In this document: piece after piece, positions 1 to 8,200 of the stretch
How positions within the stretch are numbered: position 1 is the stretch's first letter
Layout of the letters: each line of letters begins with the position of its first letter
Source: Acidobacteriaceae bacterium
GTDB taxonomy: Bacteria; Acidobacteriota; Terriglobia; Terriglobales; Acidobacteriaceae
Length of the DNA stretch: 10,040 nt
NCBI GenBank assembly: GCA_025462785.1
Contig: JAOAPG010000432.1
Coordinates: 1 to 10,040 of the forward strand
Reading direction: 5' to 3'
Translations under genes and position numbers: made by a program
Notes under the pieces: generated by a model
What the model was told of the DNA's origin: nothing
Databases searched by the model: none
The model's input: the letters and a program-made list of their open reading frames with translations, nothing else

Positions 1-1
1 T

Positions 2-184
2 CTTGGCCGGAGTATTGATGCGCGGCGTTATAAGAAAGATGTGAGTTTTACGGTGTATCCAGATCGTTGGTTGCACCTAAGTCGGCAGTCGTACAATGCC
101 CTAGCCGCGCTCCCGGCATCCACACGCAAAGTAAGCGTTGGTTGGTTATTCGCGCGCAGAATCGATCGGGCGCACCGTCCTTGA
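2..184 (+). other. Open reading frame fragment entering from the left edge, unidentified
   Basis: An open frame of 60 codons runs from the window edge to a TGA at 182-184. It begins LGRSIDARRYKKDVSFTVYP and continues basic and Trp/Arg-rich to ...RRIDRAHRP. The 'RSIDAR' stretch loosely recalls the N-terminal region of some FAD-dependent dehydrogenases, but the rest does not follow that family and I cannot assign it. It may be the 3' end of a real upstream gene, a decayed remnant or a chance open frame. Nothing downstream on the plus strand continues it. Confidence 0.2.
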
Positions 185-205
185 TTTCACAATTTGTTAC
201 GATTC

Positions 206-400
206 CTAGCCATCGCCCGCTAAGTCGCGTGCGATTGGCAATTGGATTTTGACTTCGAGGCCCGTGGGACGAGCGTTCTCGGCGCATATCTTCCCCCCGT
301 GCAACCGAATCGCTGCAGCAGCGATGGCAAGGCCGAGACCATTGCCGTCCGGCGGATCCGAATCTCCACATAACCACGGTGAGCGAAGAGAAAGTGCTAG
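206..400 (-). pseudogene. Histidine kinase C-terminal (HATPase) remnant
   Basis: In a minus-strand frame ending at TAG (206-208) the translation contains GDSDPPDGNGLGLAIAAAAI followed by RLHGGKICAENARPTGLEVKIQLP. This matches the end of sensor histidine kinases: the G2 box GxGLGLAI, the helix and LHGG turn, then the last strand ending in LP. The same frame is closed by a TGA at 401-403. The 200 bases beyond show no H box, N box or G1 box in any minus frame. Only about 64 codons survive, against a catalytic domain of roughly 110 residues plus dimerisation and sensor regions, so this cannot be a working kinase. It is probably a relic left by deletion or rearrangement. The identification rests on motif reading only. 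Confidence 0.6.
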
Positions 401-422
401 TCACCAGATAGTTCGTCAATCG

Positions 423-462
423 ATGGGCGCCCACTTTCGCGGGAGGGCGCCCATTTTTGTTT
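423..462 (+). terminator. Rho-independent terminator, plus-strand direction
   Basis: ATGGGCGCCC (423-432) and GGGCGCCCAT (445-454) are perfect inverted repeats of 10 bp around a 12-base loop, followed at once by TTTTTGTTT. The GC-rich stem and T-run give a classic intrinsic terminator for rightward transcription. On the minus strand the stem is not followed by Ts, so it would not serve the convergent lipoprotein gene well. No intact plus-strand gene is visible just upstream, so what it terminates is unclear. Confidence 0.8.
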
Positions 463-646
463 AAATTTTGAATCGCCTTTCAATCGCCATCCAACATCAT
501 CAGTTTGTGGCGCTTTCAGCGCAGTTGTCGTTTCAGAGACTTATAGAGACACCCATCCGTCATTTTTTGAACCATGGCCTGGTTACATCAATCATTCACA
601 ACTTTGCAAGGTCGTAGATGATTCGCCGTAAGCACTTCAGCAAGTC
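455..646. other. Intergenic stretch downstream of the lipoprotein gene
   Basis: No coding frame with recognisable features lies between the terminator and the lipoprotein stop codon. The only structure I see is a small dyad, GCGC-TTTCA-GCGC, around 510-522. With 1-454 this makes about 650 bases without an intact gene, consistent with a decayed segment. Confidence 0.5.
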
Positions 647-2563
647 TCACTGAACGGTAAGGACCGCCGATCCAGTAACTCCCCCAGAGTTGGCGCCGAT
701 TGTCACCGTACCGGCGGCTGAGCAATTCGCCACACCCGCGACACTCGGAGCATTCGCAATGGTTGCAACTGTGGCCGCGGACGAACTCCAATGGCTGTTC
801 AAAGTGATGTCTTGCGTGCTTCCGTCGCTGAAAGTGCCCGTTGCGGCGAACTGCTGCGTGCTGCCGACAGCTGCTGTAGGCGCCGAAGGGGTAACTGCGA
901 GAGAAACCAGCGTGCCAGTGCTCACAGTAAGCGTTGTGGTTCCGGTCACTCCGGAAGCTGATGCAGAAATGGTGATGGTGCCGCCCTTCTTGCCATGGGC
1001 TAGTCCGGAGCCCCGAATTGAGGCAATATTCGGCTTGGAAGATTTCCACGAAACGCCACTTAGGTTCGTGGCCGTGCTTCCGTCGCTGAACGTGCCCGTG
1101 GCGCGGAATTTGATCGAGGTACCTTGCGCGATCCGGGGGGTCGCTGGACTAATGCTGATGGAGACCAGGTGGGCGGTGGAAACCGTGAGCCCAGTTGATC
1201 CGCTAATCGCCCCGAAAACTGCCTTAATCGTGCTGCTGCCCGTAGCGACGCTGGTTAGCAGGCCTTGGTTGTTGATGGTGGCTGCTGCAGCATTCGAGGA
1301 AGTCCAGACTGCAGAATTAGTGACGTCCTGTGTGCTGCTATCGCTGAACGTGCCCGTAGCAGTGAACTGTTTCGTGGTGCCCACCGCCATGCTGGAGTTC
1401 GCGGGAGTAACCGCAATCGAGATCAAGGTCGCACCGGAGATCGTAAGCGATGCTGTCCCGCTGACCGATCCGGCGCTGGCAGTGATCGTGGCTATACCTG
1501 TGCCGACGCTGGTCGCGAGGCCCGTAGAATCTACCGTGGCAATGGACGAGGACGAAGAGGACCAGGTTAACGACTGGAGCAATTGTGTACTGCCATCATC
1601 GAAGTTTCCAACTGCGGTGAACTGCTGCGTTGTTCCCAGCGCAATGGACGGAGTTGCTGGAGTAACCGAGATTGAAACAAGATGTGCCGCTACGACCGTC
1701 AAGGTCGTGCTGTCAGTAAACGAGCCAACCGTAGCTGTAATTGTCGTTGACCCAGCCGCGATAGTCACTGCCAAGCCGGAGCTATTGATGGTCGCGACGG
1801 CGGCGGACGAGGAATTCCAGTTCACTCCGCTCACCAGGTCTGCGCTTGAGCCGTCACTATAGGTCGCGGTCGCGAAGAATTGCTGGTTGATGCCAATGGC
1901 CAGGGTCAATCCGACTGGCGTGACCGCGATGGACGCGATGCTCGGAGCCGTTACAGTCAGCTGGGTGGATTGCGAAATGCCTGCCAAACCTGCAGAGATG
2001 TTGGTTGTTCCGGCGGCCACGGCGGTAACAACACCATTCGAAGCGATGGTCGCAGTCGCTGTTGAAGAAGAAGTCCACGCCACCAAGTTCGTAAGGTCGG
2101 CAGTGCTGCCGTCGCTGTAAGTTCCCGTCGCCGTAAACTGCTGACTGGTGTTGACAGCCATAGAAGACGCAGCAGGGGATACAGCGATAGAAGCCAAGTT
2201 GGCGGGCGCGGCACTCACTTTAAGCGTTGCGGTTGATTGCAGTGTTCCGGATTGAGCGGTTATCGTGACCGTGCCGGGAGCAGAGCCGGTTGCTATACCT
2301 CCCGCAGCAATGCTGGCGATGTTTGAATCCGAAGAGCTCCACTGCACGGAGCTGGTCACATCTTTCGTGCTTCCGTCCGAAAGATGGGCAGTGGCGGTGA
2401 ACTGCTGCTGGGCGCCCATTCCAATCGACATTGAAGTGGGGGAAACCTGAATCGAGGAGACGGTCGGAGAAGAAGAAGTACTTGACTGCGAGCTTCCCCC
2501 CGAACTGCAGCCCGCCATCATAGCCAACACAAAAAGAAGTCCGGTACAGAATGCAATCTTCAT
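647..2563 (-). CDS. Big_2 (bacterial Ig-like) repeat lipoprotein, 638 aa
   Basis: Residues 1-19 (MKIAFCTGLLFVLAMMAGC) are a lipoprotein signal peptide: a Lys, a hydrophobic core and the lipobox MAGC, with Cys19 the predicted lipidation site. A Ser-rich linker (20-34) follows. Seven tandem domains of 85-87 residues begin near residues 36, 123, 210, 295, 380, 465 and 552. Each has the Big_2 pattern: (I/V)xVxP start, (Q/K)F.A.GT(F/Y)SDGST, W.SS...(A/V)ATI, then (T)ITA...G and a T.LTV end. The last domain ends at the stop with no C-terminal anchor. Family knowledge suggests a rigid extracytoplasmic stalk or adhesin-like protein tethered to a membrane; the ligand is unknown. I chose the ATG at 2561-2563 over an in-frame ATG 12 bases upstream because GGAG lies 6 bases before it. 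Composition is extremely rich in Ser, Thr and Ala. Confidence 0.85.
   Translation of the reverse strand: MKIAFCTGLLFVLAMMAGCSSGGSSQSSTSSSPTVSSIQVSPTSMSIGMGAQQQFTATAHLSDGSTKDVTSSVQWSSSDSNIASIAAGGIATGSAPGTVTITAQSGTLQSTATLKVSAAPANLASIAVSPAASSMAVNTSQQFTATGTYSDGSTADLTNLVAWTSSSTATATIASNGVVTAVAAGTTNISAGLAGISQSTQLTVTAPSIASIAVTPVGLTLAIGINQQFFATATYSDGSSADLVSGVNWNSSSAAVATINSSGLAVTIAAGSTTITATVGSFTDSTTLTVVAAHLVSISVTPATPSIALGTTQQFTAVGNFDDGSTQLLQSLTWSSSSSSIATVDSTGLATSVGTGIATITASAGSVSGTASLTISGATLISIAVTPANSSMAVGTTKQFTATGTFSDSSTQDVTNSAVWTSSNAAAATINNQGLLTSVATGSSTIKAVFGAISGSTGLTVSTAHLVSISISPATPRIAQGTSIKFRATGTFSDGSTATNLSGVSWKSSKPNIASIRGSGLAHGKKGGTITISASASGVTGTTTLTVSTGTLVSLAVTPSAPTAAVGSTQQFAATGTFSDGSTQDITLNSHWSSSAATVATIANAPSVAGVANCSAAGTVTIGANSGGVTGSAVLTVQ
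650..2458 (-). repeat. Seven degenerate tandem coding repeats (Big_2 units)
   Basis: The DNA encoding the seven Ig-like domains is a tandem array of about 255-261 bp units. The copies have diverged, but short blocks recur, for example the complement of codons for QQFTATGT(F/Y)SDGST, visible on the plus strand near 835, 1090, 1345, 1600, 1860, 2110 and 2380. The near-constant spacing points to expansion by duplication of whole domains. Confidence 0.75.
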
Positions 2564-2569
2564 GTTCGT

Positions 2570-2573
2570 CTCC
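2570..2573 (-). promoter_or_regulatory. Ribosome binding site (GGAG) deciding the lipoprotein start
   Basis: GGAG on the minus strand sits 6 bases before the ATG at 2561-2563. It overlaps the alternative upstream ATG (2573-2575), whose own upstream region has only a weak AAAGAG. The downstream start also gives a cleaner signal peptide. Confidence 0.6.
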
Positions 2574-2749
2574 ATTGAACTCTTTGGGGAAATAGAATCC
2601 TGGGAAGGGCAACTAAAATATTAGGACGTTCGTTTCGGGAATGGGACATTAATTGGCGCCGCGGTGGTTACCGCAGTAATGAATGATCGCTTACGTCGGC
2701 GGTGCTAATTCTTGCGTTATGCGAATGTTGCCGGGGTCTTGCGCAAGAA

Positions 2750-2816
2750 GGTTGGATGTCCGGCAGATGGATTATCCGAGGCAAAGTTCGAAATCGTCTG
2801 CCGGGGGGCCCCAACC
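2750..2816. other. Long imperfect hairpin in the divergent intergenic region
   Basis: Nested complementary blocks occur in order: GGTTGG (2750-2755) with CCAACC (2811-2816), CCGGCAGA (2760-2767) with TCTGCCGG (2797-2804), and GATT (2770-2773) with AATC (2792-2795). They enclose an 18-base loop. Together they could form about 18 base pairs with a 4x6 internal loop and a small bulge. Neither strand has a T-run after it, so it is not a standard terminator. A 12-bp perfect palindrome, TCTTGCGCAAGA (2737-2748), lies just before it. It could be a structured leader or small RNA, or a remnant of a palindromic repeat. No family is recognised. Confidence 0.45.
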
Positions 2817-2915
2817 ATTCATTTCAACCCGTTCTAATCCTTGTAAGAAAACCAGCAGTCCGCAAAAAATTCACAATTTCCTCAATACCTTACGGTGAAT
2901 CCTCAATTTGAAGGA

Positions 2916-2944
2916 TTGACAGGCGCGCGTCCCGAGGCTAGTGT
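2916..2944 (+). promoter_or_regulatory. Candidate sigma70-type promoter of imuA-imuB-dnaE2
   Basis: A perfect -35 hexamer TTGACA (2916-2921) is followed after 17 bases by TAGTGT (2939-2944), a weak -10 with 3 of 6 consensus matches. Transcription would begin near 2951, about 30 bases before the imuA ATG. The strong -35 with a poor -10 fits a regulated promoter, but the -10 choice is uncertain: TATTAA at 2952-2957 is a closer hexamer without a partner at the right distance. Confidence 0.4.
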
Positions 2945-2955
2945 AGTCTTCTATT

Positions 2956-2976
2956 AAAGCGAATAAAAAGCGAATA
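2956..2976 (+). promoter_or_regulatory. Direct repeat with 11-bp period, candidate SOS operator
   Basis: AAAGCGAATA occurs at 2956-2965 and again at 2967-2976, so the copies lie one helical turn apart on the same DNA face. Read as GAAT-N7-GAAT (complement ATTC-N7-ATTC), it has the layout of the alphaproteobacterial LexA box GTTC-N7-GTTC, with one base changed per half-site. It lies between the proposed -10 and the imuA start, where a bound repressor would block transcription. ImuA-ImuB-DnaE2 cassettes are commonly LexA-controlled, but the LexA site of this organism is not known to me, so the role is an inference. Confidence 0.35.
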
Positions 2977-2981
2977 CAGTT

Positions 2982-3683
2982 ATGAATAGAGCAGTGCTAA
3001 AAGCCCAAATCGAGGAGGCCATTCCTTCTGCCTTTACTGTCCACAAGCGTCAGCAACAACAATGCATTCCTACCGGCATCACGCAAATCGATAATGCGGT
3101 ACAAGGAATCCCGCTTCGCGCTCTCACGGAAATCTGCGGCAGCAACATGGCTTCTTCGGGTAAAACTTCACTGCTGATTTCATTATTGGCGCAAGCGTCT
3201 CGCAATCATTTTTGCGCCTTAGTGGATGCGAGCGATTCTTTTGATCCATGCACCGGACAGGCAGCCGGAATTCATCTTCCGAGGTTGTTATGGGTGAGGT
3301 GCGGAAAGAGCAAAGTGAAATTACGTCCCTTGGAACAGGCTTTCAAAGTTGCAGACATATTGCTGCAAAGCAGTGGGTTCGGACTCATTGCAGTCGATCT
3401 CAGTAGTATTCCCGAACGTTTTGTTCGTGGTATTCCCATCAGTTCATGGTTTCGTTTCAGCCGTGTGATTGAAAAACAATCTGCTGCCCTGGTTTTTATT
3501 GAGCAGGAGCCGCACGCAACCAGTTGTGCTGGACTTGTGTTGCGGCTTACGAACGAGCCAGCCACATTTTCTGGAAATTTGCTTACAAAATTCAACCCGA
3601 AAATTGAAGTGGTCCGCGCTCAAGGGAAGAAGCCGGTTCGCTCTGAAAATCTAGGATTCTCACTCCAGACACAATGGGCCTAG
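2982..3683 (+). CDS. imuA: ImuA, RecA-like translesion synthesis accessory protein, 233 aa
   Basis: This is the first gene of the mutasome operon. The protein has a RecA-type core without the other RecA domains: TGITQIDNAVQGIPLRALTE (31-50) matches the 'TGI..LD..l.GIPRG.ltEi' entry of RecA/SulA-like proteins. A P-loop-like GSNMASSGKTS follows (53-63), then a Walker B-like GLIAVDL (134-140, Asp139). LVDASDSFDP (80-89) matches the RecA stretch after the first strand. In the family, ImuA binds ImuB and DnaE2 and is needed for damage-induced mutagenesis in the cytoplasm. The P-loop has six residues between its first Gly and GKT instead of the usual four, so nucleotide binding is uncertain. There is no clear Shine-Dalgarno before the ATG. 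The stop is 4 bases before imuB. The name rests on fold motifs plus the neighbours. Confidence 0.85.
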   Translation: MNRAVLKAQIEEAIPSAFTVHKRQQQQCIPTGITQIDNAVQGIPLRALTEICGSNMASSGKTSLLISLLAQASRNHFCALVDASDSFDPCTGQAAGIHLPRLLWVRCGKSKVKLRPLEQAFKVADILLQSSGFGLIAVDLSSIPERFVRGIPISSWFRFSRVIEKQSAALVFIEQEPHATSCAGLVLRLTNEPATFSGNLLTKFNPKIEVVRAQGKKPVRSENLGFSLQTQWA

Positions 3684-3687
3684 TTTT

Positions 3688-5220
3688 ATGTTTGCCTGTT
3701 TATATGTCCCCGATTTCCCCGTGCAAGCGGAATTGCTATCAGAGTCGCCGGAGACGAGAAAAGGACTAACACAAACTCCTCTCGCAATCCTGGATGGGCC
3801 CGCTAATTTGCCAAGAGTTGTAAGTATCAATGAACTTGCCCGTTCTGCTGGAATTCAAATCGGCATGACGAAGTTGCAAGTGGAAATCTATGGCGGAGTC
3901 TTACTGCGAAAACGATCCATTGCGAGTGAAGAATCAGCTCAATCCAAATTGCTCGATTTTGCGGATGGCTTCTCGCCACGCGTGGAATCTACAGCTGCGG
4001 GCACAGTGATCATTGACCTCGCGGGAACAGAGAAACTGTTCGGTTCGCCGAAAAGCACAGCCCACAAAATCATCGCGAGTGCAGTTGAAATTGGATTGAG
4101 TTTGCAGATTGCAATTGCTTTAAACCCGGATGCTGCACTCTATGCGGCACGCGGCTTTCAGGGGATCACGATCATTCCAGCCGGGCACGAGGCTAGACGA
4201 TTAGCTTCTTTGCGGATTGACGTATTGCCCATCTTGCCCGAGATGTCAGAAGTCTTGGATGGATGGGGAACTCATACCTTCGGATCCTTAGCGGCATTGC
4301 CCACAGTTGCCTTAACAGAAAGGCTTGGTCAGGAAGGTTTATATCTGCAAAAACTGGCACGCGGAGAAGTCAATCGACCCCTGTTGACGGCTGAACCAAT
4401 CGCAGAATTCATACAGAGCTTTGAATTTGACGATCCGGTAGAAACTCTGGAGTCTCTTTTTTTTGTTCTGAACCGCTTGCTCCAGCAACTCTGCTCCAGT
4501 TTGGTTGCTCGTTCGCTGGCGACAAATGAACTCCGGCTGACTCTGGAACTGGAGGTAAGACGGATCGAGGGCGGGAAAGAGGGAGAGCAGTACGAGCATG
4601 ATTGGAAACTACCGGTTCCTACTCAAGATAAACAAATGCTTTTTGGTCTAGTGCGCCTTCATCTGGAGAAGAACACATTCTCAGCGCCCGTTCGGAAAGT
4701 GGTTCTTAAAGTTGTACCTATAAGACCTCGAATTGCCCAAGGCCATCTTTTTGCACCACCATCGCCCGAGCCGGAAAAACTAGAAATTACGTTAGAGCGG
4801 ATTCGCGGAGTCGTGGGCAGCACCGATGAAGACGGCAGAGATTGCGTGGGATCGCCCAAGTTGGCTGACACTCACAAGCCTGACAGTTTCGCAGTTCAAC
4901 ATTTTTCCAGCATCGGCGAGAGTCCAAATTCTTCTTCGGCAGGAGCTCCCGTCATCGCGCTAAGAGTTTTTCGGCCACCACTGGAAACATCGGTAGAACT
5001 CGATAGCGAGAAACCTCACCTTGTTTGGCTATGGCATAGGAACCGCCGCGTGCTTGCTGCGTCGGGCCCATGGTGCAACTCCGGCAATTGGTGGAGTGCC
5101 TCAAGGTGGGCACGGGAGGAATGGGATGTTGCTCTCAAGACTCCAGCGGGGATTGGTTATTACCGAATCTATCGAGATCGCATTCTTAAGCAGTGGTTTG
5201 TGGAAGGAGTTTTTGACTAA
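3688..5220 (+). CDS. imuB: ImuB, catalytically inactive Y-family polymerase homologue, 510 aa
   Basis: A UmuC/DinB-fold protein that in known systems bridges the replicative sliding clamp, ImuA and DnaE2 at lesions. The N-terminus, FACLYVPDFPVQAE, aligns with the Y-family 'HVDMDCFFAAVE', but the two metal-binding positions are Tyr6 and Pro8. The second acidic site (Pol IV 'SLDEAYLD') falls on AAGTVIID (103-110) and lacks the DE pair. A helix-hairpin-helix-like part follows (about 175-232), then a little-finger-like region to about 345. QGHLF (351-355) fits the clamp-binding pattern QxxLF and precedes the typical ImuB segment PEPEKLEITLERIRGVVG and VGSPKLADTHKPDSF (388-401). The C-terminus has the family signature: LRVFRPP (425-431), GPW.NSG.WW (460-469), EEWD (477-480), YRIYRD and a final WFVEGVFD. 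It starts 4 bases after imuA and ends 5 bases before dnaE2, indicating co-translation. Confidence 0.93.
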   Translation: MFACLYVPDFPVQAELLSESPETRKGLTQTPLAILDGPANLPRVVSINELARSAGIQIGMTKLQVEIYGGVLLRKRSIASEESAQSKLLDFADGFSPRVESTAAGTVIIDLAGTEKLFGSPKSTAHKIIASAVEIGLSLQIAIALNPDAALYAARGFQGITIIPAGHEARRLASLRIDVLPILPEMSEVLDGWGTHTFGSLAALPTVALTERLGQEGLYLQKLARGEVNRPLLTAEPIAEFIQSFEFDDPVETLESLFFVLNRLLQQLCSSLVARSLATNELRLTLELEVRRIEGGKEGEQYEHDWKLPVPTQDKQMLFGLVRLHLEKNTFSAPVRKVVLKVVPIRPRIAQGHLFAPPSPEPEKLEITLERIRGVVGSTDEDGRDCVGSPKLADTHKPDSFAVQHFSSIGESPNSSSAGAPVIALRVFRPPLETSVELDSEKPHLVWLWHRNRRVLAASGPWCNSGNWWSASRWAREEWDVALKTPAGIGYYRIYRDRILKQWFVEGVFD

Positions 5221-5225
5221 CCACT

Positions 5226-8200
5226 ATGCAATACGTTGAATTACATGCCCGGTCTGCATTCAGTTTTCTCGAAGGAGCTTCTTTGCCAGAGTCCCTGGCA
5301 TTTACCTGTGCGGAACGCCACATGTCTGCTATGGCGCTTTTGGATAGACACGGCGTATACGGTGCACCACGGTTTCACATTGCAGCAAAGCAGTACAAAA
5401 TTAAAGCTCATGTGGGCGCTGAAATCAGCATCGCAGAAGGCGGCAACTATCCTCTCTTGGCTCGTTCCAGGGCTGGTTATCAGAATCTTTGCCGCCTGAT
5501 TACCTTAACAAAATTACGCGTGAAAAAGAAAGTCACAGCGACAGCGGAACTGAAGGAATTAGAGAGTTTCGCGGAAGGCTTGATCTGTTTAACCGGGGAC
5601 GAAAATGGTCCGCTTGCGTGTGCATTAGAAAAGAATGGAATCGCAGGTGGCCGCCAATTGCTCGAACGGCTCATTTCCATCTTTGGCCGTGAAAACGTGT
5701 ATGTGGAATTGCAAAGGCATGCCAATCGTTTTCAAGAGTCACGAAACCAGGCCGCAATTAGTTTAGCGCGGGAGTATCGTCTGCCTCTGCTAGCGACGAA
5801 TGGGGTTTGCTATGCAACGCCAACAGAGCGCCAGATTGCTGATGTATTTACCTGCATCAAGAACAAATGCAAACTCGACACCGCAGGCCGGCTGCTTGCG
5901 CAAAATTCGCAACGCTATATCCGTAACGCTAAAGAAATGGCCAAGCTTTTTGCCGACTTGCCGGAAGCGATCGCCAACACCGTGGAACTGTCCTCCCGAC
6001 TTGAATTCTCCCTGGAAAAGCTGGGATACGAATTCCCGCCGTATCCCGTGCCCGAAGGCGAGACTATGGATTCTTTCTTAAGAAAGGAGACTTGGAAGGG
6101 TGCGAACAGTCGCTTTCGCGAGATGACTCCTCGGGTGCGAGAACAACTCAAGAAAGAATTAACGCTCATTGAGAAGCTAAAACTGTCCGGATATTTTTTG
6201 ATTGTGTGGGACTTGGTTCGGTTTTGTGGAAAGAATGGAATTTTGGTACAAGGCAGAGGCTCGGCTGCAAACAGTGCGGTTTGTTACGCGTTGGGCATTA
6301 CCGCAATCGATCCCATTCGTATGGATTTACTGTTCGAGAGATTTTTGTCGGAGGAGCGCGGGGAGTGGCCGGATATTGATCTCGATTTGCCGAGCGGAGA
6401 TCAACGCGAAGATGTCATTCAATATTTATACAAATCTTACGGCCAACGTGGCGCTGCCATGACGGCTAATGTATGTACGTATCGTGGTCGTTCGGCAGCA
6501 CGTGAGATGGGTAAGGTGCTTGGCTTCGACGAAGAGACTTTATCCAGACTATCGGCAATCGTAGGCAAGTGGGAATGGCGAGATCCGAACGACACAATGG
6601 AAAGGCAATTCACCAACACCGGGCTTGATCTTTCTCATCCCCAAATTGCCGTCTATCTCGATCTCTGCCAAAGAGTGCAAGACTTGCCCCGGCATCTCAG
6701 CCAACATTCTGGTGGCATGGTCATTTGCCAAGGACAACTGGATTCCGTTGTGCCTCTTGAACCGGCAACCATGCCCGGAAGAGTAGTCGTGCAATGGGAC
6801 AAAGACGACTGCGCTGCCCTCGGGCTTATCAAAGTAGATCTGCTCGGATTGGGGATGATGGCGGTACTTAAAGACAGCATTGGATTGATCCAAGATCACT
6901 ACGGCGAAAAAATTGATCTGGCGAACTTGCCACAGGATTGCCCTGATGTATACGACACGATCCGCAAGGCGGATACGATTGGCATGTTCCAGATTGAGAG
7001 TTGTGCGCAGATGGCATCGTTGCCGCGGAATAATCCAACGCGTTTTTATGATCTGGTTACCCAAGTTGCTCTGATTCGCCCGGGTCCAATTACAGGTGAG
7101 ATGACCAGTCCGTATCTGAATCGTCGGCAAGGCAAGGAAGCAGTCACTTATCCTCATGAATCCCTGATACCAGTTTTAAAACGGACACTGGGAGTCCCTC
7201 TATTTCAGGAACAACTCTTAAAACTAGCCATGATTTGCGCAAATTTCAGTGGAGGCGAAGCCGAAGAACTGCGTCGCGCTCTAGGAAGCAAGCGCTCCCA
7301 ACAACGCATGCGGGAGATTGAAATTAAGCTTCGCGCCGGAATGACGAATAATAACATCCCACCCAATATTCAGGATCAAATTATTAAATTCATCACGTCT
7401 TTTGCTCTGTACGGTTTCCCTGAATCCCACGCTGCAAGCTTCGCCCTGATTGCCTATGCCAGCGCTTATTTGAAAGTGCGTTATCTCGCGGCGTTCACGG
7501 CTGCTTTGTTGAACAACTGGCCGATGGGTTTTTACCATCCAGCGACGATTGTGAAAGATGCTCAACGTCACGGCTTACGAGTAAAGCCAATTGACGTGAC
7601 TCGCTCCGATTGGAACTGTTCATTGGAATACAACGACAGCGTTGTGACGCTGCGAATTGGATTGCGTTATGTGCGTGGTCTACAACAGCCTTCTGCGCAG
7701 ACTCTAATAGAAGCACGGATGTTAGCTGCTTTTACTTCGGTAGAAGATTTGGTGCGACGCGTACCTCAATTTAGCAAGGCTAACTTGGCAATGCTGGCGC
7801 GCATCGGCGCTCTCAACAATATTTGTAGCCTTGGGAGTATGCATCGTCGAGATGCCTTGTGGCAGGTCGAACGGGCGAGCCGGGAATCCGGGCCTTTGCT
7901 GGAAGAAATTAGAGATGCGGACGAAAATTCACCGTTAGCCATGATGAATATTGAAGAACGATTAGTGTCGGACTTTCATGGAACAGGGCTTACCACAGGC
8001 CCACATCCGATGGCATATCGCAGAGGTGAACTTCAAGCCAGAGGCATCAAGTCGGCGATGGAGCTGAAGAATCTTCCGCATGGTAGAGAAGCGACAGTCG
8101 CCGGATGTGTTATTACTCGACAGCGTCCAGGCACGGCGAAAGGACTAATTTTTATGACGCTCGAAGATGAAACCGGCACCTCAAGAGTGATTATTAGCCC

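Noticed and set aside
48..434. Minus-strand frame of 128 codons at the left end
   Set aside because: It overlaps the kinase relic in a different frame, and its composition (Arg, Cys, Trp, Ser) looks like an out-of-frame reading.
690..1862. Long plus-strand open frame (390 codons) inside the lipoprotein gene
   Set aside because: It is antisense to the Big_2 repeats. Its own repeating V/P/A-rich pattern is the mirror of Ser/Thr/Ala codons, and it has no start signal or recognisable domain.
2573..2575. Upstream ATG as start of the lipoprotein
   Set aside because: It adds only METN before the signal peptide and has a weaker ribosome binding site than the ATG at 2561-2563.
2786..2795. GTTCGAAATC resembling a tRNA T-arm
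   Set aside because: It sits in the loop of the hairpin, and no acceptor, D or anticodon arms of correct spacing surround it.
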